This document shows, piece by piece, positions 8,616 through 17,525 of a stretch of 64,000 nt of DNA. The DNA comes from Propionispira arboris (lineage in GTDB: Bacteria; Bacillota; Negativicutes; Selenomonadales; Selenomonadaceae): assembly GCF_900109225.1 (NCBI RefSeq), contig NZ_FNZK01000017.1, forward strand, positions 51,957 through 115,956, written 5' to 3'. The position numbers and the translations under genes are program-made. The notes under the pieces were generated by a model that did not search any database, was not told the DNA's origin, and worked only from the letters and a program-made list of their open reading frames with translations. Numbering within the stretch: the first letter of the stretch is position 1; every line of letters begins with the position of its first letter.

Positions 8616-9260
8616 TCAATAACTTTTACAAATCATTTTATGCTGCACCCGCCGTGCATAAACCGAAATAGCATAATTCATAATAAAATAAGTTGCGGCA
8701 ATCATGCCAAACAACGTAAAAACTTGTTCGGTCGTACCATAACGTCCCATAATAATCATCCCTTTGCCAGTTAGATCTTCAATCCCAACCGCCCAAACAA
8801 ACGAAGTATCCTTGATGACCGTCGTACACTGGGAAACGAGCGGCGGAATTACATTTCGCAAAGCCTGCGGCAAAACAATATGCCGCAAAATAGACCACGT
8901 ACTAAACCCTTGTGCCGTCGCTGCTTCCCACTGTCCCTTATGAATTGATTTCAAACCACCACGGACAATTTCAGCAATAATCGCCGTTGTGAACACCGTC
9001 ATGGCTGCTACACCAGCCTGAACCGGTGGCAAAGGCGTCATAAAACGAAATGCCAAGATAAACAAAAGTAACGGGGTGTTTCGGATGATTTCAATATAAG
9101 TCGCCGCCATATAACCCGGCCATTTTCCTTGAAATCGTAAAACCCCAAGCAAAATACCAAAGACCAAACTGAGTACAATTGAAACCGACGCTATATAGAT
9201 GGTCGTCAACAATCCCTGTCCTAAAAACAATAACACACCTGGTTGAAAAAGTTCACTCAT
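8616..9260 (-). CDS. Polar amino-acid ABC transporter permease
   Basis: 214 aa, HisM/GlnP-type inner-membrane permease with about five helices and the EAA loop ([22 protein letters not shown]) that docks onto the ATPase. ATG 9260 is chosen because TTGGAGGTGTCGGC precedes it and it overlaps the previous stop (ATGA at 9257-9260); a longer in-frame ORF to 9317 would lie inside the other permease. It pairs with the adjacent permease to form a heterodimeric pore. Confidence 0.88.
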   Translation of the reverse strand: MSELFQPGVLLFLGQGLLTTIYIASVSIVLSLVFGILLGVLRFQGKWPGYMAATYIEIIRNTPLLLFILAFRFMTPLPPVQAGVAAMTVFTTAIIAEIVRGGLKSIHKGQWEAATAQGFSTWSILRHIVLPQALRNVIPPLVSQCTTVIKDTSFVWAVGIEDLTGKGMIIMGRYGTTEQVFTLFGMIAATYFIMNYAISVYARRVQHKMICKSY

Positions 9261-9928
9261 GCCGACACCTCCAACCGACGTTCCAAATATTTTGCATAGG
9301 TTGCCAGCGGCAAGCAAAGTGCAATATATAAAATCCCCGTAATAATATAAGCCGGACCGTAATACAAATTGGAACTGGCCCAGGAATCTGCATGGTACAT
9401 AAGTTCTCCACCTGCAACCATTGCCATAACGGAAGTGTTTTTAATAAGATTAACTGCAAGATTCGTAAGCGGTGGATATGCCATCCGTTTTGCCTGTGGC
9501 AAAATCACATACCGCATCGCCCCCCAATACGAAAAGCCCTGCGCATATGCTGCTTCAAACTGTCCTTTGGGTGTTGATAAAATCCCCGCCCGCACAACTT
9601 CGGCAACATAGGCTCCATGATACACACCAATTCCCAGCATTCCTACCCAAAATACAGGCAGCATAACACCTAAATAAGGCAAGCCATTATATAGAAAGAA
9701 AATCTGAATAACTAATGGTGTATTTTGGATAAATTCTACATAAATCCGATTTAAATAACGAAGCGGCTTTGTCTGCGCCGTACCCATCATCCCAAATAAA
9801 ATACCCAGGACTAAAGCCAAGACCAAGGCCAAAACAGAAACGAGAATCGTCATACCAAATCCTTCAGCAAATACCTGCCAATCTCGTAAAACTGCCTGCC
9901 ACTTAAATAGGGCAAAGGGACCCGGCAT
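9257..9928 (-). CDS. Polar amino-acid ABC transporter permease
   Basis: 223 aa, HisM/GlnM-type permease with the EAA loop [23 protein letters not shown] and family motif [21 protein letters not shown] ([17 protein letters not shown]). Its ATG directly follows the binding-protein stop, so translation is tightly coupled. With the second permease it makes the membrane channel of a GlnQ-GlnH-GlnM-GlnP type importer. Confidence 0.88.
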   Translation of the reverse strand: MPGPFALFKWQAVLRDWQVFAEGFGMTILVSVLALVLALVLGILFGMMGTAQTKPLRYLNRIYVEFIQNTPLVIQIFFLYNGLPYLGVMLPVFWVGMLGIGVYHGAYVAEVVRAGILSTPKGQFEAAYAQGFSYWGAMRYVILPQAKRMAYPPLTNLAVNLIKNTSVMAMVAGGELMYHADSWASSNLYYGPAYIITGILYIALCLPLATYAKYLERRLEVSA

Positions 9929-10747
9929 TTATTTCAAGCCCCATTTTGTCAAAATTTTATCCAATTCACCTGAAGATTTCATATCTGCAATGGTATCATT
10001 TGCAACTTTTGTTAAACCTTCATTCCCTTTTTTAGCCGCAACACCATATAATTGTGGGCTGTAACGAGCTGGTAAGATGACCGTTGTATCATCTAAATAA
10101 CCGGCAAGAATCGCACCATCGACTGAGAAACAATCAATACGTCCAGAATCAAGCGCCGTTTTTATTTCCGGATATGTCCCAAATTCAAGGATATCAATTT
10201 TCAGATTTTGTTTCTTGATTTCATCCATTAAAGCCTGTTTGCTCGTTGCACTTTGCGCAACCCCAATTTTTTTGCCATTCAAACCAGCCAAATCTGTAAT
10301 GCCTGAATCTTTTTTCACCATCAAAGCTACACCATCTTCAAAGTATGGATCAGAAAAATTATAGCTTTGTTTGCGTTCTTCCGTGATCGTAAATGTAGCG
10401 ATTACAAAATCAACTTCGCCATTATCCAAAAGCGGTCCACGCGTTTTAGCTGTAACCGGCTGTACTTCAATTTTACTTTCGTCACCTAAGATTTTTTTAG
10501 CTAAAGCACGCGCCAAGTCAATTTCCATCCCGTCTACTTTGCCGGTATTCGGATCTTTAAACCCAAATTTTGGTACATCCACTTTAACACCAATTTTCAA
10601 AACGCCGTGATCTTTTACCGCTTTAATATCTGGTGCATCCCCGCTTCCCGAAGAAGCTGTTGGAGCCGGATCACTGCCACAACCAGCAGCAAATACCAAA
10701 CTAAGTCCCATAATCAAACTAAGTACTAACGTAATAATCTTTTTCAT
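9929..10747 (-). CDS. Amino-acid ABC transporter substrate-binding lipoprotein
   Basis: About 272 aa, SBP_bac_3 family. The signal peptide MKKIITLVLSLIMGLSLVF ends at lipobox AAGC, so it is lipid-anchored. Body motifs DHGVLKIGVKVDVPKFGF, GMEIDLARALAKKI and ATFTITEERKQSYNFSDPY are those of acidic or polar amino-acid binders (Glu/Gln/Asp type). ATG 10747 follows AAGGGTGG; the in-frame start six codons earlier overlaps that site. Ligand identity is inferred only to the polar amino-acid level. Confidence 0.88.
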   Translation of the reverse strand: MKKIITLVLSLIMGLSLVFAAGCGSDPAPTASSGSGDAPDIKAVKDHGVLKIGVKVDVPKFGFKDPNTGKVDGMEIDLARALAKKILGDESKIEVQPVTAKTRGPLLDNGEVDFVIATFTITEERKQSYNFSDPYFEDGVALMVKKDSGITDLAGLNGKKIGVAQSATSKQALMDEIKKQNLKIDILEFGTYPEIKTALDSGRIDCFSVDGAILAGYLDDTTVILPARYSPQLYGVAAKKGNEGLTKVANDTIADMKSSGELDKILTKWGLK

Positions 10748-10774
10748 AATAATTCCACCCTTCATTTGCTAAAA

Positions 10775-11506
10775 TTATACTGCATGAGCAATTCTGCTTA
10801 AAAACTGTCTGGTACGATTATGCTTAGGGTTCGTGAAAAATTCCTCTGGTGTATTTTGTTCTATAATCTCACCATCGGCCATAAAAATCACACGATCGGC
10901 TACTTTACGGGCAAAACCCATTTCATGCGTTACGACAACCATCGTTATTCCCTCACCCGCCAAAGCAATCATAACATCCAGAACTTCCTGAATCATTTCC
11001 GGGTCCAGCGCCGAAGTTGGTTCATCAAACAACATAATCTTCGGTTTCATATTCAAAGCTCTCGCAATAGCAACCCGCTGCTGCTGACCGCCTGAAAGCT
11101 GCGCTGGATAAGCATTGGCCTTATCTTGAAGTCCCACACGATCTAAATAAAGAAGCCCTGAAGCAATGGCTTCATCTTTGCTGATGCCCTTTAATTTGAT
11201 CGGTGCCAAAATCAAATTTTCTAAAACGGTCATATGCGGATATAAGTTAAACTGTTGGAACACCATCCCCATAGATTGTCGTACTTTCGCTACCGCGGCC
11301 GGTGTCGTAAGAAGATTAACCTCATCGACCACCACACTGCCCTCTTCCGGTTTTTCTAAAAGATTGATGCAACGAATGAGCGTACTTTTCCCCGAACCAC
11401 TTGGTCCAATAATAACTACTTTCTCACCTTCGGCTACTTCCAAATTTACACCATGAAGTACATGTAGTTCACCAAAATACTTATGGATATTCTCTAATTT
11501 AATCAA
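10775..11506 (-). CDS. Polar amino-acid ABC transporter ATPase
   Basis: 243 aa, GlnQ/HisP family. Walker [10 protein letters not shown], signature LSGGQQQR, Walker [16 protein letters not shown] and H-loop [10 protein letters not shown] are all intact. The start is a TTG at 11506, six bases after GAGGTG. First gene of the four-gene operon, preceded by a leader with its own terminator, so expression is probably set by attenuation. Confidence 0.9.
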   Translation of the reverse strand: MIKLENIHKYFGELHVLHGVNLEVAEGEKVVIIGPSGSGKSTLIRCINLLEKPEEGSVVVDEVNLLTTPAAVAKVRQSMGMVFQQFNLYPHMTVLENLILAPIKLKGISKDEAIASGLLYLDRVGLQDKANAYPAQLSGGQQQRVAIARALNMKPKIMLFDEPTSALDPEMIQEVLDVMIALAGEGITMVVVTHEMGFARKVADRVIFMADGEIIEQNTPEEFFTNPKHNRTRQFLSRIAHAV

Positions 11507-11540
11507 TGTCTACACCTCTTCTTTCGATACCGCAAAAAAA

Positions 11541-11694
11541 CAAAAAGAAGCCGTCAAAACTCTCAACTGAGTCTCGGCAGCTTCTTTGCTGAATAAACGT
11601 ATCCATTTTTCGCACCCACACATTCAAAGCAAGCAATTAACTTTTTTCTCATGTTGATACAATATATCATAACAATCTAACGTGATTTTTGCAA
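11541..11694 (-). promoter_or_regulatory. Promoter and attenuator leader of the ABC operon
   Basis: On the minus strand, TTGCAA (11694-11689), 17 bp, TATGAT (11671-11666) gives a promoter with start near 11659. The leader ends in a strong terminator at 11541-11586 (AAGAAGC...GCTTCTT arms closing a 17-18 bp stem, then a T run) about 35 bp before the ATPase. A 29-codon ORF (ATG 11652 to TGA 11563, beginning MRKKLIACFECVG) starts almost at the transcript end and stops inside the terminator stem. It may be a leader peptide, though it has no ribosome site. No known riboswitch motif recognised. Confidence 0.6.
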
Positions 11695-11794
11695 TAAAAT
11701 CCAGTTATGTATACAGAGTACATTGTTCCGATATACCGGTGGTGCCACCATCTAGAAAATCGTCCCCATTTTTATTAAATATCCTTATCCAGCC

Positions 11795-11824
11795 TTGAAA
11801 CAGCCGTCTCTTCCATTGTATAAT
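11795..11824 (+). promoter_or_regulatory. Promoter of tadG
   Basis: TTGAAA (11795-11800), 18 bp, TATAAT (11819-11824). The coding region begins 52 bp downstream behind a TAAGGAG ribosome site. This transcript runs opposite to the main tad operon, so tadG is transcribed independently of the c-di-GMP riboswitch. Confidence 0.65.
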
Positions 11825-11875
11825 AAATTGTTATATTTATTATATTTTAATCTCAACATGTAAGGAGACTATTCC

Positions 11876-13105
11876 ATGAATTTTCTTCGTTTCAAACAAA
11901 AAGGTTCTGTCTTCATTCTAATGGCTATTACAATCCCATTTTTACTACTAAGCAGTGCCATTGCTGTCGATGTTGGCGCTCTTTATGTCCAGCGCTCCCA
12001 TATGCAAAACATTGCCGATGCCGCGGCATTAGCTGGAGCCAGTCAACTGCAAACAAGTGAGTCTGCCGCAAAATCCTTGGCGCAAAATTACGGCAAAAAA
12101 AATGGTGAAACCATTCCCGATGGCCAGATTACATTTCTCACCGATGGAACAACAAAAAAAATCCGTGTCGATATCAATAAAGATGCACCGTTATTATTCT
12201 TTAAATATTTTCAGGATATTCTAGGAACGAATATCATTCCGCCCTTCACACTCACGGTTCATGCAATTGCGGCCTCTACCGGTAACACACCAGGTATTTT
12301 TGATCATAGTATCATATCTGGTGGAACCGGAACTTTTTATCTATTAGGCCAATACGGTTCGGGTAATGAGGTCTTTAAGGGACCAATTCATGTAAATGGT
12401 ACTTTTCAATTTGATAGAAACAGTGAAAATGGCTATGGAAGTGATAACCTCCCCAGCGGGGGCATACAAATCAATGCCCCCATTTCAATCTCCGCACGAC
12501 AATACAATATTGGTGGTCTAAATAAGCCAGCAAATCAAGTCTTCACTTCGGACTTTACCTACGGTACTCCAACAATTGATATTACTGCAAATAATCCTGT
12601 GATAGCGGCTAAAATTACTTCTCTAACCAATACAGCCAACACATTTTCTTCCAACAATATTGCAAGTGCTGCTGGCGGTAGTGCAATCAACGCCCTAGCC
12701 GCAACCACACCACTTTATGTAAACGGAAGCTTATCATACACAAATATTATTTCAGGCCCCTATGGCAACAGTGGTATCGTTAAGAATGATCTTGTTATTG
12801 TCACCACCAGTGATATGAACCTAAGTTTTACAAGTGTAACCTTTGATCCGACCGCAACAATCACCTTGATTTCATTGAATGGCAATATCACAATTAATAA
12901 TAGCCCACAAAGCAACCCCCTTCTTCATGTTAATATGCTAGCACCAAAGGGCAGTATAACAATTCAGGGCGGCGGACCAGAAACATTGGATGGTTATCTT
13001 ATCGCACAAAATTTAAACCTCGGCAATGGTAATATAACCTATAAAAACTCCAAAGGTTCCACCTCCGGTTCTAGTAACGGCAATGCCGTAAGCCTGGTCG
13101 AATAA
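11876..13105 (+). CDS. tadG: TadG-like pilus assembly protein with Tad domain
   Basis: 409 aa. The N-terminal region (GSVFILMAITIPFLLLSSA then VDVGALYVQRSHMQNIADA) is the PF13400 Tad domain: one N-terminal membrane helix and the conserved AADAAALAGA-type stretch. The remainder is Asn/Thr/Gly-rich with repeated beta-like segments and probably lies outside the inner membrane. Such proteins are minor pseudopilin-like parts of the Tad machine. The gene converges with the tad operon at a shared terminator. The C-terminal half resembles no domain I can name. Confidence 0.75.
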   Translation: MNFLRFKQKGSVFILMAITIPFLLLSSAIAVDVGALYVQRSHMQNIADAAALAGASQLQTSESAAKSLAQNYGKKNGETIPDGQITFLTDGTTKKIRVDINKDAPLLFFKYFQDILGTNIIPPFTLTVHAIAASTGNTPGIFDHSIISGGTGTFYLLGQYGSGNEVFKGPIHVNGTFQFDRNSENGYGSDNLPSGGIQINAPISISARQYNIGGLNKPANQVFTSDFTYGTPTIDITANNPVIAAKITSLTNTANTFSSNNIASAAGGSAINALAATTPLYVNGSLSYTNIISGPYGNSGIVKNDLVIVTTSDMNLSFTSVTFDPTATITLISLNGNITINNSPQSNPLLHVNMLAPKGSITIQGGGPETLDGYLIAQNLNLGNGNITYKNSKGSTSGSSNGNAVSLVE

Positions 13106-13146
13106 AATAAAGAGCGAAATCATAGCGATTTCGCTCTTTATTTTTG
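13106..13146. terminator. Bidirectional terminator between tadG and the tad operon
   Basis: Hairpin AAAGAGCGAAATC / GATTTCGCTCTTT with A and T runs on both sides. It overlaps the last codons of the DUF192 gene and so ends both converging transcripts. Confidence 0.85.
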
Positions 13147-13488
13147 CCATTTTAATTTTTCGCCAATCTTCCAGCCGATCTGTTTGATCGTCCCACTTTT
13201 AACTTCTAATGTATCTTGTGCCTTCCAACAGCAGCTCACTTGAAACGGTTTGATATTTTCTACCACTTTCAAAATCACACCATCTTTATCAAGATAAATA
13301 ATATCCAGTGCATACAACATGCCAAACATATGAATACTATTACATTTGCAAAGCAGAAGCCCCTCTGTTTCCGGTAAAAACGATGTTCCGATAAGTCCTT
13401 TGAAGCGCTGCCAAAAAGTATCGGCAACCACAATATTCATTACTTTATCGTGAAAGTTTTGTGGCATGATTTTATAAATTTTTTTCAT
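13138..13488 (-). CDS. DUF192 family protein
   Basis: 116 aa, PF02643 (DUF192): VADTFWQRFKGLIG, the CNSIHMFGMLYALDIIYLD core and VENIKPFQVSCCWKAQDTLE. These small beta-barrel proteins are widespread, and their role is unknown. It overlaps the end of tadC by four bases and is the last gene of the tad operon, so a connection with pilus assembly or the envelope is possible. Two adjacent cysteines near residue 87 are not general in the family, as far as I recall. Confidence 0.8.
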   Translation of the reverse strand: MKKIYKIMPQNFHDKVMNIVVADTFWQRFKGLIGTSFLPETEGLLLCKCNSIHMFGMLYALDIIYLDKDGVILKVVENIKPFQVSCCWKAQDTLEVKSGTIKQIGWKIGEKLKWQK

Positions 13489-14429
13489 TTCGACATCACC
13501 GTTAAATTATGCAGAATGGAAAAAACGGTTGGTAACAGAACGACCATAAATAATACTGGAAAAATGAATATCGCCAGAGGCAGTAATATCTTAACAGGCG
13601 CCTTCAATGCCTGTTCCTTGACGGTCTGTCTTCTTCGTTCACGCATATTTTCCGACTGAATGAGTAAAGTTTTCCCCATACTAACACCTAAGCGATCAGC
13701 TTGAATAACCGCCGCTGTAAAAAGATATACTTCTGGTCTGCCACATCGGTCTGACATATTCGTTAGAGCCATTCGCCGTGTCATTCCCATACGAATATCC
13801 CGCAACATTTTTTGGCACTCCTCAATCAAAGGTCCTTGCATTCGTTCCACTACCTTTGCCATTGCACCATCAAAAGACAATCCAGCTTCTACACTTACAC
13901 AAAGCAAATCCAGCACTTCTGGCAACTGCCTTATGATCTTTTTACGCCGCGTTGCAATCAGTGAATCAAAAAAAACAAGTGGCAGTCCTCCTCCGATCAG
14001 AGCCGATGAAAAGACCAATGTAACCCCTTGTAAAAAAGACAAATTCATTACAGAAAAAGCAAAAAACGACATAAAGAGAACTGAAACCAGCGATGCTATC
14101 AGCAACAAACAAACCCAATCATTCACGTTCCAAATATGTTGTTTCCCCGCTTGCAAAATTCGTTCAGCGACAATCTGGTAAACTCGTTGCGGTACGAAGC
14201 GGATGATCACTTCTTCCATTTGATGAACCATCTCCCAAACAAAACTGAAAGGTAATGGTTTATCTGCTTTTTCCGATGCAAATAGCCCTTGTTCTGCTAA
14301 AATCGAAGCTTGCCGTAGGCGCTGCACACGTTCTTTCACCTGCGTTTTCGGGGCAATTTTAGTAACCACCAATGCGTAAAAAAAGAAAAACAAGAATAAG
14401 CCACTCAGCAAGGCAATCGATAAAGCCAT
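13485..14429 (-). CDS. tadC: TadC inner-membrane pilus assembly protein
   Basis: 314 aa, T2SSF (GspF) domain. N-terminal membrane helix (LSIALLSGLFLFFFFYALVV), a cytoplasmic region, then two or three helices at the C-terminus. The core LPEVLDLLCVSVEAGLSFDGAM and RLGVSMGKTLLIQSENMRE are T2SSF hallmarks. ATG 14429 follows GTGGAGGTAAAGC; the upstream ORF extension overlaps tadA. With TadB it forms the platform on which the TadA ATPase works. Confidence 0.87.
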   Translation of the reverse strand: MALSIALLSGLFLFFFFYALVVTKIAPKTQVKERVQRLRQASILAEQGLFASEKADKPLPFSFVWEMVHQMEEVIIRFVPQRVYQIVAERILQAGKQHIWNVNDWVCLLLIASLVSVLFMSFFAFSVMNLSFLQGVTLVFSSALIGGGLPLVFFDSLIATRRKKIIRQLPEVLDLLCVSVEAGLSFDGAMAKVVERMQGPLIEECQKMLRDIRMGMTRRMALTNMSDRCGRPEVYLFTAAVIQADRLGVSMGKTLLIQSENMRERRRQTVKEQALKAPVKILLPLAIFIFPVLFMVVLLPTVFSILHNLTVMSK

Positions 14430-14433
14430 AGCT

Positions 14434-15825
14434 TTACCTCCACTCTGTTTCATTCGTTCCAGTATGATCTGAAACGAATAAATTTTTTGGCATCTGAATT
14501 CCATTCATCTCAAACTTTTCCATAAATTTAGGGCGCATACCGGTTGATTCAAAAGCCCCCAAAACTTTGTTTTTTTCATCAATGCCAGTTTGAACAAAAC
14601 GGAATAAATCCTGGAGAATAATAACATCCCCCTCCATCTTTTGAACCTCTGTAATATATGTAATTTTCCGGCTGCCATCTCTAATTCTTGACTGCTGAAT
14701 AATGAGATCCACTGCGGAAGAAATCTGTTCGCGAATAGCCCTGACGGGCAAGTCCATTCCAGCCATTAAGACCATCGTTTCCAAGCGACTCAAAACATCA
14801 CGCGGCGTATTGGCATGTGCCGTAGTTAACGAACCATCATGACCTGTATTCATCGCCTGAAGCATATCTAAGGCTTCACCAGAACGCACTTCACCCACAA
14901 CAATACGATCAGGACGCATACGCAAAGCATTTCGTACCAAATCACGAATTGTAATCAACCCGGACCCTTCAATATTAGCAGGTCGACTTTCCAATGTCAC
15001 TACATGCTCCTGCATAAGCCTTAGTTCTGCGGCATCTTCAATCGTAACAATACGTTCATCGCTTGGAATAAAAGACGATAAGACATTCAGTGTCGTGGTC
15101 TTGCCTGAACCAGTCCCGCCAGAAACAACAATATTGAGTCTTGCTGCTATACAAGCTCTTAAAAAAGCTGCCATATCCTCACTCAAAGAACCAAAACCAA
15201 TCAAATTTTCGACAGTCAGTGGATCTTTGGTGAATTTACGTATCGTCACGCAGGGACCTATGAGCGACAAAGGAGGAATGATGATATTGACCCGTGACCC
15301 GTCTTCCAGCCTTGCATCCACTAAAGGCGAACTTTCATCAATCCGACGCCCGAGCGGTGCAATAATTCGTTCAATGATATTCATAAGATGTCCATCATCA
15401 TGAAATTGCACTTTTGTAAGATGCAATTTCCCCATACGTTCAACAAATACATGTTTGGGACCATTAATCATGATTTCTGTAACCGTTTCATCTTTTAGCA
15501 ATGGTTCAATCGGTCCCAATCCCAACATTTCATCAAGAATATCCGCCACAATACCCGTTTGATCAGCCCTGGGAACAGCAAATGGATGCTCATCCAAAAC
15601 ACGTTTACAATATCCTGCAATAATGATTTCAATTTCACGATGATCACGCTGCCCACTTGTCAAAATCTGTTGCTGCTCAATATTCATTTCATCAACAATT
15701 CGCCGATGAATTTCGAGTTTTAAATCTTGATATTGTCCTTCCATGGAGCTGCCTTTTCTGCCCGCAAAAATTGCTTGACGTTCCTCCATACCATTTTTTT
15801 TCCCTAATCGTTCAAATAATAACAT
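14434..15825 (-). CDS. tadA: TadA/CpaF secretion ATPase of the Tad pilus
   Basis: 463 aa, type II/IV secretion ATPase (GspE-like, VirB11 fold). The N-terminal domain carries ILDEMLGLGPIEPLLKDE and TEIMINGPKHVFVERMGKL. The C-terminal domain has Walker A SGGTGSGKTTTLN, Asp box VTIEDAAELRL and Walker B MRPDRIVVGEVRSGEALDM with HANTPRDVLSRLE. Start ATG 15825 after AAGGAGG. It powers polymerisation of Flp subunits. It lies between tadE and tadC, whereas in many loci tadA sits before tadB. Confidence 0.92.
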   Translation of the reverse strand: MLLFERLGKKNGMEERQAIFAGRKGSSMEGQYQDLKLEIHRRIVDEMNIEQQQILTSGQRDHREIEIIIAGYCKRVLDEHPFAVPRADQTGIVADILDEMLGLGPIEPLLKDETVTEIMINGPKHVFVERMGKLHLTKVQFHDDGHLMNIIERIIAPLGRRIDESSPLVDARLEDGSRVNIIIPPLSLIGPCVTIRKFTKDPLTVENLIGFGSLSEDMAAFLRACIAARLNIVVSGGTGSGKTTTLNVLSSFIPSDERIVTIEDAAELRLMQEHVVTLESRPANIEGSGLITIRDLVRNALRMRPDRIVVGEVRSGEALDMLQAMNTGHDGSLTTAHANTPRDVLSRLETMVLMAGMDLPVRAIREQISSAVDLIIQQSRIRDGSRKITYITEVQKMEGDVIILQDLFRFVQTGIDEKNKVLGAFESTGMRPKFMEKFEMNGIQMPKNLFVSDHTGTNETEWR

Positions 15826-15827
15826 AA

Positions 15828-16250
15828 TCACCCCTCCTTGTGCATCACCAATGAGGAAGAAATGGTCGCTGGCAATACCTTTTTCCAGTAACTTCCCTCC
15901 TGCGCTTGTAACGCAGCCTGTAAAGTAACCTCAACAGCCGATCCCGCACTCGTATTCGTATTATCTTCCGGCACTGTTGTGATTTGAATACCAGTGTTTG
16001 GATCAAAAACATAAAAATCCGTTAAAAATACTTGCCCCTTATAATCTTTTTTAATCGAATCAAGTGAAATGCCAACCGATTGCCGCCGGGCAATATCACG
16101 AGTCATCTCCGTTAAAGTGAGATAATCATGGAAAAACATTGCTAAGTAGGCGAAAGCACACAACATAAAAATAAAAAATGGTAAAATAAGTGCAAATTCA
16201 ATGATAGCCTGCCCACGTTCGTTCTTGATTTGTTTTAGCATGATATCCAT
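15828..16250 (-). CDS. tadE: TadE-like minor pseudopilin
   Basis: 140 aa, PF07811 TadE-like. N-terminal NERGQAIIEFALILPFFIFML is the prepilin-like processing site (after Gly) with the Glu at +5 and a long hydrophobic helix. The rest is a soluble, Thr/Asp-rich domain. It is likely processed by the prepilin peptidase at 22490. Start ATG 16250 after AAGGAAGGAG; a second Met three codons on is also possible. Confidence 0.83.
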   Translation of the reverse strand: MDIMLKQIKNERGQAIIEFALILPFFIFMLCAFAYLAMFFHDYLTLTEMTRDIARRQSVGISLDSIKKDYKGQVFLTDFYVFDPNTGIQITTVPEDNTNTSAGSAVEVTLQAALQAQEGSYWKKVLPATISSSLVMHKEG

Positions 16251-16270
16251 CGCTCCTTCCTTTTATATTA

Positions 16271-16304
16271 TAAAGCGATCTCTCAAAAAAGAGACCGCTT
16301 TATA
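16271..16304 (-). terminator. Hairpin after the flp pilin gene
   Basis: Minus-strand stem AAAGCGGTCTCT / AGAGATCGCTTT with one mismatch and a weak T tract, placed between flp and tadE. It would stop or protect part of the transcripts and so leave the major pilin in excess over the downstream assembly genes. Confidence 0.6.
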
Positions 16305-16311
16305 AGGCAAT

Positions 16312-16515
16312 TTAGTTAGCAGTAATACGAGCTGCTGCTCTATTAAATACATTCGTATAAAGATTTTGGATAGCTGTAGCAATTGCCGCATTATTATTTG
16401 CAGCTACTGCAACACCAATCGCAACAACGATCCCAACAACAACCGCATATTCAACCATGCCCTGACCTTTTTCACTTAAATAACGTGCCTTAAAATAAGT
16501 CCAATACGTTAACAT
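16312..16515 (-). CDS. flp: Flp-family major pilin
   Basis: 67 aa Flp/Fap pilin. SEKGQGMVEYAVVVGIVVAI contains the G/xxxxEY cleavage motif (Glu and Tyr at +5/+6) followed by a hydrophobic helix, then a short Ala/Asn-rich tail. ATG 16515 is preferred because AAAAGGAG lies seven bases upstream; an in-frame ATG two codons earlier is too close to it. It is the structural subunit of the Tad pilus and is followed by a hairpin that may raise its mRNA level. Confidence 0.9.
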   Translation of the reverse strand: MLTYWTYFKARYLSEKGQGMVEYAVVVGIVVAIGVAVAANNNAAIATAIQNLYTNVFNRAAARITAN

Positions 16516-16563
16516 AAACATTCTCCTTTTTATTTTTTTATGTAAAAACCCGTTCAGTAGGTT

Positions 16564-17523
16564 TTAAACATCGATATCAACAATTTTGCGAATAACCCAA
16601 AAACCTATCAGTTCCGATATAATTGCACCAGCTAAACAGATACGGCCAATGGGTTCATCAAAAAAAGGATCGAGGTACTGCGGATTCATCACAGATGCTA
16701 AGCCTGCAACAGCAACCGGCAAAGCTGCCAGCACCCAGCTAGACAAGCGTCCCTGCGCCGTTAAAGTTTTAATTTCGCGCTTCATTTTGATACGTTCATT
16801 AATTGTCGCGGCTATTGTATCCAGAATTTGTGCTAAATTCCCGCCAACTTGGCGTTGGATGAGTACCGCCGTTATCACAAGGTCCATATCAGAACTCTCG
16901 ATCCGTTTCCCAATATTCAAAAGTGCTGTTTCAGTATCAGCCCCAAGCTGAATTTCTGCAATTGCCTTAGAAAATTCAACCGAAACGGGTGGTTTCATTT
17001 CTTTCGCAATCAAATCCATTGCCTGCATAAAACTAAACCCGGAGCGCATAGCATTCGACATCATGGATAAAACATCCCCCAATTGGTTACTGAAAGCTTG
17101 TTTGCGGTGCGAAATAAGGATATTTAAATAACAAAAGCAAGCGGCTGCCACACCTATACTAATAAAAGCCGCATACTCCAGATGCATTGTCAGCATCATA
17201 CCTAAGACACCTGACAGTAAGGAAACCGTACAAACGGCAGCTAAAAATTCAGACCCTAACAAGGACAGCCCTGCCTGCTGCATTTTACTATCAAAATTTT
17301 TCAATTTGGGCAGCATTTGTAATCTAAGACCAACATAGCGAATAAAATTCATCCACATTCCTAGGTAATCTATCTTTTTTTTCATAGACCGTTCTATGGT
17401 TACAGGCCCGGTATAACTGCGAACCTTACGTGTCAGCTTTATTTTTTCTCGTGACAAAACTGCAATACACATGAGAAGAATTACAAATACCAGCATACCA
17501 CTGAGAAAAGCTACAATACCCAT
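16564..17523 (-). CDS. tadB: TadB inner-membrane pilus assembly protein
   Basis: 319 aa, T2SSF domain protein with one N-terminal helix, a pair in the middle and a pair at the C-terminus. LGDVLSMMSNAMRSGFSFMQAM and QRQVGGNLAQILDTIAATI are the conserved T2SSF segments. ATG 17523 lies just after the tadZ stop TAG, and its ribosome site AGGTGAG lies inside the end of tadZ, so translation is coupled. Partner of TadC. Confidence 0.87.
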   Translation of the reverse strand: MGIVAFLSGMLVFVILLMCIAVLSREKIKLTRKVRSYTGPVTIERSMKKKIDYLGMWMNFIRYVGLRLQMLPKLKNFDSKMQQAGLSLLGSEFLAAVCTVSLLSGVLGMMLTMHLEYAAFISIGVAAACFCYLNILISHRKQAFSNQLGDVLSMMSNAMRSGFSFMQAMDLIAKEMKPPVSVEFSKAIAEIQLGADTETALLNIGKRIESSDMDLVITAVLIQRQVGGNLAQILDTIAATINERIKMKREIKTLTAQGRLSSWVLAALPVAVAGLASVMNPQYLDPFFDEPIGRICLAGAIISELIGFWVIRKIVDIDV

Positions 17524-17525
17524 CG

